A DNA stretch of 7,271 nucleotides from Nocardioidaceae bacterium (GCA_020438665.1 JAGQUE010000502.1:1-7271); one strand, 5' to 3'. Shown: positions 1 through 6,772, counted from the first letter of the stretch. The notes: generated by a model not told the origin, from the letters alone. Numbers and translations are program-made.

Positions 1-3000
1 ATTGGATGATCTCCGCGTCGCAGGTGTTCTTGACCCGCTGGATGCGCTTCTCCAGCTCGGGTGTGACCTCGACGGTGTCGAGGGCACCGGGGATCACTCG
101 CGCCACCTGGCGTGCGGCCCCGTCGACGACGATCGTGGTTCGCTCGAACAACGACGGCAGCTCCTGGTAGCAGGTCTTGCAGTCGTTGCACCGGGCCTGG
201 TCCTCGGGGGCGATGAACACGATGCCGTGGTCACCGGACGCCGTCGGTGGTGCGGCCGCCGCGGGCGCGGGAGCCGTCGCGGTCACCGCGCCCAGCGGGC
301 TCGGGGTCACGCTGCCGAGCGTCACGGGCGCCGTCGCCGACGATGCCAGGGCCGACATGGCCTGGGCGATCTCGTCGATCGACGACTCGCGGGCCTGCTG
401 CGCCTCGTCGTACTTGGCCTGGAGGGCGTCGATGTCCGCCTGGTGAAGCGCCGTGAGCTGGGAGACGTGACGGCCCGCGAGGTACTGGAGCAGCTGCCAG
501 TTGCGGCGACGGTCCTCGGTCAGGTGGACGACGGCCGGGCCGACGGCGATCTTGACCAGCTTCTTGTCGTCGTCGGTCGCCAGGATGTAGGGCACCAGCC
601 CGACCCGGTTCTCCACCGGTAGCTCGACGTAGGCCTCGATCGGTGTGGCGGCGGCGGCATCGGCGTCGGCGAGCGGTCGGAACGACTTGCGGAACCGACC
701 CTCGTTGAGGGCGAAGTGGGCCGCGGTCAGCGGGCACTCCATCAGCTGGAGCTGGCCGGCGTCGTCGACGTACTCCAGGGTCATCGTCGCCCACGTCTTG
801 TCCGGGTCGGGGTTGCCCTCGAGGTCGAACCACTCGTGCAGCGTGGAGCCGCGGCGCGGGTCGTGGACGAAGACCGGGTTCATCCGGCTCTCGACCGCGA
901 GGCGCCCGGCCGCCGATGCGGCGGCGTCGGCGATGCCGTGCTCGCTCTGGCAGGGCGTGTAGACATCCATGACCGCCGGCGCGTCGGCATAGGTGAGGAA
1001 CTCCAGGGTGTTCTTGAGGAAGTGGCCCTGGACGCCGGGACTGGTCGCGCAGACGAACACGTGGGGGTGGAACGACGCGATCAGACCCAGCTCCTTGCGG
1101 GACTCGTGCTTGCCGTCGTGCTCGGAGCCGAACCGGGACAGGTCGGAGTCCTGCGCGGTGAAGCTCGCCGTGGACGCCTGGCCGCCGGTGTTGGAGTAGA
1201 CACCGGTGTCCAGCACGACCACCTTGATCGGCGTGTCGCTGGCCAGCACGCGAGACAGCGCCCCGAAGCCGATGTCATAGGTCGCGCCGTCGCCCCCGAT
1301 GCTGAGGATCGTCGGCAGCAGTGACCGCTCCTCGGCGGTGAACTGCGACCACGTCAAGTGGCTCAGGTCGGCCTCGGGCGACGACGGGTCGAAGCCGTCG
1401 GCCAGCTCGAGGCGGGCCAGGCGCATCGCCTTGACGTCATCGGCGAGCTGGGCGGCCATGCCCTCGAAGATGCCCTTGGCCAAGGGCTGGGCGTCCTGGA
1501 AGAGGCTGTTGACCCACGGGTCCTGGTAGGGGTTGTAGGGCATGGTCGAGGCATAGACGCTGGAGCAGCCGGTCGCGTTGGTGATGACCGCGCTGGCCGG
1601 GCCGTTGCCGGTCGGGCCGGACTCGTAGTTGAACAGGCGGTGCTCGAGTGTGGTGAGCAGGGTCGCGATGCGCTCGCGTCGTGCCGTGTCTTCCACGCCG
1701 ATCTCGTCGAGCTTGGTCTGGAGCCCGTCGACGAGCGACTCGAGCTCGGTCATGTGGGCGCGGCGGCGCTTCTCGCCGATGGCGTGGTCGGTGGCCATGA
1801 CCACGCGGATGGCGGTGACCTCGCCACAGCCGCGGCAGCCGCCGTGTCCGCCCGTCGTGGCGTAGTAGTTGTCGCGGTCGAGGAAGAGCCGCTTGGTGTC
1901 GCCGTCGCCGCTGGTGGCGTCGGCGTGGAACCGCGACGGGGTGTTGGGGGTGCGGCTCAGGAACTCGAAGCGCTCCTGGAGCTCCTCGAGCATCGGCTGG
2001 TCCTGCTCACGGGCCACCAGTGCGTTGGGTCCGCAGACCTCGACGCACTCGAGGCATCCGGTGCACTTCCACGGGTCGATGGTGGCGGCGAACAGGCCTC
2101 CGGAGCCGGGGGTCTCCTTCTCCATCGCGTCGAAGAACGGCCGCGTGCGGGCCACGGGGTAGTTGGCCAGGAGCTCGACCACCTTGCCGAAGTTCCGGGC
2201 CAGGCTCGGCTGGTCCGCGCCGAGCCCGGCGACGGCGTCCGCGACGATCTCGTGGAAGCGGGGCGCGTCCTTGGTCTGGCGGTAGGTCTCCCGGATGCGG
2301 TCGGAGAGACCGTAGACCTGGGCGCGCATCTCCTCGCGCTGGGTCGGGGTGGCGTCGATCTCGGAGATCGCCGTCAGCACCAGGTCGTGGATCTCGTGGA
2401 CGGCGTTGGGGATGGCGGCGTCCGGACAGGCCAGGGTGCACTCCATGCAGCCGGTGCACAGCTCGGGGATGAACTCCGGGACGTCGCGCCGGAACAGGCC
2501 CTTGTCCTTGCCCGCGGCCGTGCCGCCCGGCATGAACAGGCCGGTACCGGGCAGCACCGGGGACTCGCCGATCGTGCCAGCGCGGAACGGCGCGGCCACC
2601 ATCTCCTCGTAGTAGCCACGGTCGAAGAGACCGTTGCACGACGATCCCTCCGAGCAGTTGCACATGTCGGCGGAGACCTGGACCGTGTGCAGCGGCAGCA
2701 GGTCAGGGAGCTCGTCGACCGCGCGCAGCTCCGGGTCGTCGTAATCGACCTGAGCGGTCGCCTCGAGGCCATCGCGGATCACTGCCATGTTGCCCTCGAC
2801 CACCGCGGCGCCCTTGCTGCCGAACTTCTTGGTGATCTGCTGCTCGACCTTGGCGAGGACCGCCTCGTGGGAGGTCCCGGCCGACAGCCTGTCGACGTGG
2901 CCGATGACCGCGCCGATGAAGGCGATGCCCATCATGCGGGTCTCGAGGCTGGGGGTCGGCGCATGGCGCTTGGCGACCTTGAACGCGTCGATGACATAGA

Positions 3001-5035
3001 AGTGGATGTGCTTGTCACGGATGGTGCGGCGGGTCTCCCGCGACAGCCCGCGCCAGACCTCGGCCGGCGTGGAGCTGGACTGCATCACGAACGTGCCGCC
3101 GTCGACCAGGCCCTTGAGCGGGTTGGTGTGGCTGAACACCTTGTGGTCGGGACTGATCACGATCTCGACATCCTCGAGCTCGGCGTTCGTGATCAGGATC
3201 GGCTCGGGCGACAAGGTGATGTAGTAGTTGGTCGGGGCGCCGGACTTCTCCGAGCCGTACTTGGGGGCCGACTTGGAGTGCATGCCGAGGACGCCGGCCA
3301 GGATGTCGGTCAGCAGCTTGCCGGTCGCGATGGTGCCGTAACCGCCCACGGAGTGGAAGCGGATGCGGGTCGCGTTGTCGGGCAGCAGGCGCGGGTTCTC
3401 CTCCGTCTCCAGCGCCATGAGCTGGGTCTCGGGGTAGGCGGCCCGGAGCCGGTCTTGGAGCCCGGCCAGCAGCTCGCTCGGGTTGTCGCTGAAGAACTGG
3501 CTGCCGAGATAGATCAGGGGGGCGGCGTCGGGCTTGAGCATGTGCTTGAACGCGGCCACGAGGTGACGGGGCTGGAGGTCGTGGCCGCCGAGCCCGAAGA
3601 TCGCGGTGGTCAGCTGAGGACTCTGGTCCATCGGCGGGATGCCGGGGTGGCGGTCCGCGGAGACGGCGTTCTCGCGCGCCTTGAACATGGCGCGGGTGAC
3701 CAGCGTGGTGAGCGCGGTCTGATCGGAGCGCTCGAGGACGGTGACGGCCCTCTTCCCGGCGAGGGCTTCGACGACCTCGGCCTCGGGGAACGGCTGGAGC
3801 AGCTTGACCGAGATGAGCCCGGCCTTGATGCCCTGGCTGCGCAGGTAGGGGATCACGGCGCGCACGTCGTCGGTGACCGAGCCCAGGCCGATCATCACCA
3901 CGTCGGCGTCCTCGACGTCGTAGGTGTGGATCGGGTGGTAGTCGCGTCCGGTGAGCTCGGCGTACTCGGCCATCGCCTGGCGGGTCAGGAGCGGGACGGC
4001 ACTGGCGAAGTGGGTGCGGTGGTCGACGGCGCCGGCCTGGAAGTCAGGCTGGTTCTGGACCGGACCGGTCATCCCGGGGTTGTTGACGTCGACGAGTGCC
4101 GGCACCAGTTGGCGCGTCCCGGCCTCAGGGGCGTTGCGCCACTGGCGCGACCACACGGCATGGAGCTCCGCGGGCACCCAGGCCAGCGTGTCGGCGATCA
4201 GGTCGCCCCGCTGGTCGGGCTCCACGGCGTCCGCGTTGTCGGTCAGCCAGCGCCGGAGCGCCGCGATGTCGTCGGGGCCGAACTCGGCGGCCGTGCGGTT
4301 GAGGTACTGCTTGAGCTGGTGGACGCGACCCTTGGCACCGAAGAGCATCTCCTGGGCGACGGTCGGGCAGGCGATCCTGCCGGCGGGGTCACCGAGGTAC
4401 TCGTGGAGCAGCTCGGGCTCGGGCAGCAGCGCCTCGCTCAGCATGTGGCTGGTGGAGAAGCCGTCCATCGCGTTGGCGACGGGGATGAGGGACAGTGCCG
4501 AGGCCCGGTAGGAGATCGCCGCGAGGTCGGCCGCCTCTTGGGGGTTGGAGCCGACGATGATCGTGTAGCCCGAGGAGAGCAGGGCATAGATGTCGTCGTG
4601 GCCCGCCATCACGTTGAGGGAGTGTTTGGAGACAACCCGGGCCGCCACCTGGAGCACAAAGCCGCCGATCTTCTTGCCGACGGTCACATAGTGCGACTCC
4701 ATCGCATAGAGGATCCCCTGGCTGGAGGACGCGTTGGAGATGAACTGACCACCCGTGAGCGCCGCACCCAGGGCACCGCTCTGGGCGGAGTGCTCACCCT
4801 CGGGGGAGAAGAAGAAGGGGTGCTTGCCGAAGACGTTGAGGGAGCCCTCGGCCCGGGCGGCCTCATAGAGCTCGCTGATCTCCGTCGACGGCGTGATCGG
4901 ATAGCCGATGACTCCGCCGCAGACCTTGGTCATGACATGGGCGACGGCACCGTTGCCGTTCACCACGGCGGGGATGCCCGGATAGCGGGGCCCGTCGGTC
5001 GTCGCGTCGATCTGGGTGGCTGTGTCGTTGGCCAT
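1..5035 (-). CDS. Giant single-chain pyruvate:ferredoxin oxidoreductase-like 2-oxoacid:acceptor oxidoreductase with C-terminal ferredoxin-like domain (3' end outside window)
   Basis: Related to NifJ/PFOR, which decarboxylates pyruvate with CoA and TPP and passes electrons through [4Fe-4S] clusters; it should be cytosolic. 1678 residues are visible. The N-terminal domain has YPITPS (45-50), a likely TPP-activating Glu81, SQG (105-107) and Arg133. Residues 205-320 look like an insertion. Domain II follows (330-440), then the gamma domain (about 555-770). Clusters are C860/C863/C866/C870 and C991/C994/C997/C1001. The TPP domain has GCRGCGE (C1067, C1070), NATGC (C1157), GGDG (1247-1250), YSNTGGQ (N1282) and TPC (C1362); these four Cys match the proximal-cluster ligands of PFOR. 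Thr48, Arg133 and Asn1282 match pyruvate contacts of the Desulfovibrio enzyme, from memory. After about 1400 come an extra domain, an Ala/Pro linker (about 1563-1600) and a ferredoxin-like motif, C1616/C1619/C1622/C1672. The ATG at 5035 has a good ribosome binding site. The frame stays open to position 2, and the true end is probably near because the last motif is almost complete. The family is secure; the substrate (pyruvate or another 2-oxoacid) is not. Confidence 0.93.
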   Translation of the reverse strand, partial: MANDTATQIDATTDGPRYPGIPAVVNGNGAVAHVMTKVCGGVIGYPITPSTEISELYEAARAEGSLNVFGKHPFFFSPEGEHSAQSGALGAALTGGQFISNASSSQGILYAMESHYVTVGKKIGGFVLQVAARVVSKHSLNVMAGHDDIYALLSSGYTIIVGSNPQEAADLAAISYRASALSLIPVANAMDGFSTSHMLSEALLPEPELLHEYLGDPAGRIACPTVAQEMLFGAKGRVHQLKQYLNRTAAEFGPDDIAALRRWLTDNADAVEPDQRGDLIADTLAWVPAELHAVWSRQWRNAPEAGTRQLVPALVDVNNPGMTGPVQNQPDFQAGAVDHRTHFASAVPLLTRQAMAEYAELTGRDYHPIHTYDVEDADVVMIGLGSVTDDVRAVIPYLRSQGIKAGLISVKLLQPFPEAEVVEALAGKRAVTVLERSDQTALTTLVTRAMFKARENAVSADRHPGIPPMDQSPQLTTAIFGLGGHDLQPRHLVAAFKHMLKPDAAPLIYLGSQFFSDNPSELLAGLQDRLRAAYPETQLMALETEENPRLLPDNATRIRFHSVGGYGTIATGKLLTDILAGVLGMHSKSAPKYGSEKSGAPTNYYITLSPEPILITNAELEDVEIVISPDHKVFSHTNPLKGLVDGGTFVMQSSSTPAEVWRGLSRETRRTIRDKHIHFYVIDAFKVAKRHAPTPSLETRMMGIAFIGAVIGHVDRLSAGTSHEAVLAKVEQQITKKFGSKGAAVVEGNMAVIRDGLEATAQVDYDDPELRAVDELPDLLPLHTVQVSADMCNCSEGSSCNGLFDRGYYEEMVAAPFRAGTIGESPVLPGTGLFMPGGTAAGKDKGLFRRDVPEFIPELCTGCMECTLACPDAAIPNAVHEIHDLVLTAISEIDATPTQREEMRAQVYGLSDRIRETYRQTKDAPRFHEIVADAVAGLGADQPSLARNFGKVVELLANYPVARTRPFFDAMEKETPGSGGLFAATIDPWKCTGCLECVEVCGPNALVAREQDQPMLEELQERFEFLSRTPNTPSRFHADATSGDGDTKRLFLDRDNYYATTGGHGGCRGCGEVTAIRVVMATDHAIGEKRRRAHMTELESLVDGLQTKLDEIGVEDTARRERIATLLTTLEHRLFNYESGPTGNGPASAVITNATGCSSVYASTMPYNPYQDPWVNSLFQDAQPLAKGIFEGMAAQLADDVKAMRLARLELADGFDPSSPEADLSHLTWSQFTAEERSLLPTILSIGGDGATYDIGFGALSRVLASDTPIKVVVLDTGVYSNTGGQASTASFTAQDSDLSRFGSEHDGKHESRKELGLIASFHPHVFVCATSPGVQGHFLKNTLEFLTYADAPAVMDVYTPCQSEHGIADAAASAAGRLAVESRMNPVFVHDPRRGSTLHEWFDLEGNPDPDKTWATMTLEYVDDAGQLQLMECPLTAAHFALNEGRFRKSFRPLADADAAAATPIEAYVELPVENRVGLVPYILATDDDKKLVKIAVGPAVVHLTEDRRRNWQLLQYLAGRHVSQLTALHQADIDALQAKYDEAQQARESSIDEIAQAMSALASSATAPVTLGSVTPSPLGAVTATAPAPAAAAPPTASGDHGIVFIAPEDQARCNDCKTCYQELPSLFERTTIVVDGAARQVARVIPGALDTVEVTPELEKRIQRVKNTCDAEIIQ

Positions 5036-5041
5036 GGCCGA

Positions 5042-5046
5042 TCCTC
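5042..5046 (-). promoter_or_regulatory. Ribosome binding site of the giant oxidoreductase gene
   Basis: The minus strand reads GAGGA here, six bases before the ATG at 5035. This is normal Shine-Dalgarno spacing. It supports that ATG as the start, as does the N-terminal domain, which begins within about 20 residues of it. Confidence 0.75.
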
Positions 5047-5054
5047 GCTCTCCG

Positions 5055-5066
5055 TTGAACGTTCAA
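5055..5066. promoter_or_regulatory. Perfect 12-bp palindrome TTGAACGTTCAA, candidate operator
   Basis: TTGAAC is followed directly by its reverse complement GTTCAA. The site lies 20 bases upstream of the oxidoreductase start codon, just outside its ribosome binding site. AT-rich perfect palindromes of this size are uncommon in such GC-rich sequence and are typical of dimeric repressor sites (TetR or MarR type). No regulator gene is in the window, so the binding protein is unknown. It could block transcription or, in the RNA, fold over the leader. It does not fit the actinobacterial LexA box, which has a 4-base spacer between GAAC and GTTC. Confidence 0.4.
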
Positions 5067-5068
5067 AG

Positions 5069-5086
5069 CCGGAGCGAATGCTCCGG
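5069..5086. repeat. Perfect 7-bp inverted repeat (CCGGAGC / GCTCCGG, 4-base loop)
   Basis: CCGGAGC (5069-5075) and GCTCCGG (5080-5086) are exact reverse complements separated by GAAT. They would make a compact hairpin in the oxidoreductase 5' leader if transcription starts upstream of it. An overlapping 6-bp repeat, CGAATG (5075-5080) and CATTCG (5094-5099), cannot pair at the same time, so two alternative folds are possible. Next to the 12-bp palindrome, it gives three dyads within about 45 bases. The role is unknown. Confidence 0.45.
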
Positions 5087-5156
5087 GACTCGACATTCGT
5101 CCACCGGGATGGGCCGGAAGGGCAAGGAGGTCGGGCGCGAAGATCCCGCTCACTCC

Positions 5157-5175
5157 CTAGGTTAAGCCTGTCCCC
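5157..5175 (+). promoter_or_regulatory. Partial IdeR/DmdR-like iron box 1 (weak)
   Basis: The stretch begins CTAGGTTAAGCC. It contains the TAGGTTA left half of the actinobacterial iron box (TTAGGTTAGGCTAACCTAA type, from memory), followed by a degenerate right half. On its own this is a weak match. It is listed because a second and better partial match lies 33 bases downstream in the same divergent promoter region. The neighbours encode an iron-sulfur enzyme and a heme enzyme. Confidence 0.25.
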
Positions 5176-5189
5176 CGGGGGGTATTTAC

Positions 5190-5208
5190 CAAGGTGAGCC
5201 TCATTCGC
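5190..5208 (+). promoter_or_regulatory. Partial IdeR/DmdR-like iron box 2
   Basis: AGGTGAGCCT at 5192-5201 is a 10-base exact match to one half and the centre of the Streptomyces-type iron box (TTAGGTGAGCCTAACCTAA, from memory). The right half keeps little of it. The site overlaps the candidate -35 element of the P450 promoter, where a repressor would act. Iron-dependent repression of the P450, or of both divergent genes, is an inference. The site may be a chance match. Confidence 0.3.
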
Positions 5209-5233
5209 CTCCGAAGGGGTCCACCCCTACGAT
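5204..5233 (+). promoter_or_regulatory. Candidate promoter of the P450 gene (TTCGCC, 18 bases, TACGAT)
   Basis: TACGAT at 5228-5233 fits the loose actinobacterial -10 pattern TANNNT. An 18-base spacer separates it from TTCGCC (5204-5209), which matches TTGACA poorly, so the call rests mostly on the -10 and its position. Transcription would start near 5240. That leaves a leader of about 58 bases before the preferred P450 start, or only about 13 bases before the upstream ATG at 5253. Confidence 0.3.
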
Positions 5234-5282
5234 CGAGCCGGGGGAAATCCCGATGGCCCCAGCGCGTCAGCACTGCCGGACT

Positions 5283-5288
5283 GGAGGA
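5283..5288 (+). promoter_or_regulatory. Ribosome binding site GGAGGA deciding the P450 start
   Basis: GGAGGA lies 9 bases before the ATG at 5298 and directly touches the in-frame ATG at 5289. Normal spacing therefore favours 5298. A competing start at 5253 has its own purine run (GGGGGA, 5240-5245) 7 bases upstream and cannot be ruled out; it would add 15 residues. Confidence 0.65.
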
Positions 5289-5297
5289 ATGATCGGA

Positions 5298-6596
5298 ATG
5301 CCGAGTCTGCTCTCGAACGCCGCGTCGCACGTGCGCCGCGGGATCATGCAGCGGGTCATGGCCCGCGGAGCGGGAGGCAGCGGCAACCCCGACCTGACCA
5401 GCCTCAAGAAGGTGCCGCGCAAGGCGACCTATCCGTTGCGGCGCGACGGGATCCACCCCGTTCCCGAGCTGCGAGCGGCGCAGGCCACCGAGCCGGTGAC
5501 GAGGCTGGCCCGGCTGTTCGGCATGAACGTCTGGCTCGTCACCGGCTATGACGAGGCCAAGGTCGTGCTGGCCGACTCGACCCGCTACAGCAACAACATC
5601 CGACACCTGCTGGGGGACAAACAGCGCAAGGGCGCCGACGAGGTTGGTGGGCTCGGGATGACCGACCCGCCCGACCACACCCGGCTGCGCAAGATGCTGA
5701 CCCCCGAGTTCACCCGCGTCGGGCTCCGACGGCTCGAGCCGCTGATCGACCGGGTGGTGGAGCAGACCCTCGATGAGATGACCGAGACCGGCCCCGACGC
5801 CGACCTGGTCTTCGACTTCGGCTTCCGGATCCCCTTCCGGGTGATCAGCGAGCTGCTCGGTCTGCCCGAGATCGACTTCCACATGTTCCACGAGCTCGGC
5901 GCCGCGCGCTTCGACGTACGCGAGGGCGGCGGTGGCTCGTTCGGTGCCGCGACGTCGTCGCGCGAGTACCTCATCAGCGAGGTGACCCGGCAGCGCACCG
6001 ACCCCGGCCCGGGCCTGATCGGCGCGCTCGTGCGCGACCACGGCGACGAGTTCGACGACGTCGAGCTCGGCGGCGTCGCCGACGGCGTCCTGCTCGGTGG
6101 CTATGAGACCAGCGCCAGCATGCTGGTGATGAGCACCTATCTGCTCTCCCAGGAGCCCGAGGCCTGGCAGACGCTCCAGACGGGCACCGACGAGGAGATC
6201 AGCGCCATCGTCGAGGAGCTGCTGCGCATGCTCACGCCGGTGCAGATCGCCTTCGCGCGCTTCGCCCGCGAGGACCACGAGCTGTTCGGCAGGCAGGTGC
6301 GCAAGGGCGACCCGGTCCTCGTCTCGCTGCTCCAGGCCAACCGCGACCCGGAGGTCACGCCCGACCCCGACAGGTTCAACCCTCACCGCGACAACAACGG
6401 CTCCCACCTCGCCTTCGGACACGGCATGCACCGCTGCCTCGGCGCCGAGCTCGGCAAGATGGAGATGAAGGCGGCGCTGACCGGGCTGGCCAAGCGCTTC
6501 CCCGACCTCGCACTCGCCGACGCCCCGGATGATGTGGCCTTCCGTGAGCTGTCGATCGTCTATGGCGTCGACACACTCCCGGTCCGGCTCTGGTGA
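5298..6596 (+). CDS. Cytochrome P450, soluble bacterial class
   Basis: Heme-thiolate monooxygenase of 432 residues from the preferred start, a normal length for bacterial P450s. It has no membrane anchor, so it should be cytosolic and use a ferredoxin-type donor. Visible marks in order: the C-helix motif DPPDHTRLRK (123-132); the I-helix oxygen-activation motif GGYETS (267-272), with the acid-Thr pair E270-T271; the K-helix ExxR (E307-R310); the meander DPDRFNPHR; and the heme loop FGHGMHRCLG (373-382), with Cys380 as the axial ligand. All key residues are intact. It is transcribed divergently from the giant oxidoreductase across a shared 262-base region. No ferredoxin or ferredoxin reductase gene adjoins it here. 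I cannot assign a CYP family or substrate. Alternative starts are 5253 and 5289. Confidence 0.96.
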   Translation: MPSLLSNAASHVRRGIMQRVMARGAGGSGNPDLTSLKKVPRKATYPLRRDGIHPVPELRAAQATEPVTRLARLFGMNVWLVTGYDEAKVVLADSTRYSNNIRHLLGDKQRKGADEVGGLGMTDPPDHTRLRKMLTPEFTRVGLRRLEPLIDRVVEQTLDEMTETGPDADLVFDFGFRIPFRVISELLGLPEIDFHMFHELGAARFDVREGGGGSFGAATSSREYLISEVTRQRTDPGPGLIGALVRDHGDEFDDVELGGVADGVLLGGYETSASMLVMSTYLLSQEPEAWQTLQTGTDEEISAIVEELLRMLTPVQIAFARFAREDHELFGRQVRKGDPVLVSLLQANRDPEVTPDPDRFNPHRDNNGSHLAFGHGMHRCLGAELGKMEMKAALTGLAKRFPDLALADAPDDVAFRELSIVYGVDTLPVRLW

Positions 6597-6608
6597 GGCG
6601 ATGCGGCC

Positions 6609-6628
6609 ACCGGCTCGCAACCGCCGGT
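6609..6628 (+). terminator. Possible stem-loop terminator after the P450 gene
   Basis: ACCGGC (6609-6614) and GCCGGT (6623-6628) are exact reverse complements with an 8-base loop, starting 13 bases after the P450 stop. A longer fold pairing CCAC (6607-6610) with GTGG (6630-6633) is also possible. No T-run follows, as is common in high-GC actinobacteria, so termination is plausible but unproven. Confidence 0.35.
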
Positions 6629-6679
6629 CGTGGTGCGCAACACCCTCAGGTCCGTCGACGTGGGGCCGATCAGACACTC

Positions 6680-6728
6680 GGTTGAGGAGTCGGTTTCGAG
6701 ACGGCCTTCCAGCGGCCTCCTCATCCAC
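6680..6728. repeat. REP-like dispersed repeat (candidate)
   Basis: The region reads GGTTGAGGAG, then GGTTTCGAGACGGCC, a short loop, then GGCCTCCTCATCC. TGAGGAG (6683-6689) pairs exactly with CTCCTCA (6717-6723). Inside, GGCC (6702-6705 region) faces GGCC (6714-6717 region) across a short loop. From memory, GGTTTCGAGACGG followed by a loop and CCTCCTCAACC is a frequent dispersed palindromic repeat in Nocardioides and relatives. Only one copy is in the window, so repetition itself cannot be seen here. Confidence 0.4.
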
Positions 6729-6734
6729 CCTGTA

Positions 6735-6772
6735 AGCCTCCTCGACGCGAGAAAGTCACAACCCCGGAGGCT
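6735..6772. repeat. 7-bp inverted repeat AGCCTCC / GGAGGCT
   Basis: AGCCTCC (6735-6741) and GGAGGCT (6766-6772) are exact reverse complements with a 24-base loop. Both arms extend into further CTC/GAG-rich sequence. It follows directly on the REP-like element and shares its CCTCCTC/GAGGAG vocabulary, so it may be a decayed second unit. The long loop makes it a poor terminator. Confidence 0.3.

Noticed and set aside
2..1324. Plus-strand open frames at 2-622 and 716-1324
   Set aside because: They are antisense shadows in the same register as the longer plus-strand frame. The minus strand here encodes the TPP domain tail, the C-terminal region and the ferredoxin-like motif without a break.
1..5035. 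Possible split of the oxidoreductase into separate genes or a frameshift
   Set aside because: Every motif I positioned, from the ATG at 5035 to the last Cys codon at 20-22, falls in the same reading register, and I see no stop between them.
5055..5066. TTGAACGTTCAA as an SOS (LexA) box or FNR/CRP-type site
   Set aside because: The actinobacterial LexA box has four bases between GAAC and GTTC, but here they abut. The FNR half-sites TTGAT and ATCAA are spaced differently. The palindrome is kept only as an unassigned operator candidate.
5172..5190. CCCCCGGGGG followed by GGTATTTACC as a terminator or operator
   Set aside because: The first dyad has no loop and the second has 4-bp arms. Both are too short or too compositionally biased to support a call.
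1358..5197. A 1279-codon open frame on the plus strand opposite the oxidoreductase
   Set aside because: It is codon-aligned with the real minus-strand gene, whose GC-rich codons rarely include TTA, CTA or TCA, so the antisense frame lacks stops. Its Gly/Asp/Leu/Val-rich translation shows no recognisable domain. The minus-strand product has complete PFOR motifs.
5157..6728. A 523-codon minus-strand open frame across the P450 gene
   Set aside because: It is an antisense shadow of a P450 with all motifs intact. Its translation is low-complexity and unlike any family I know.
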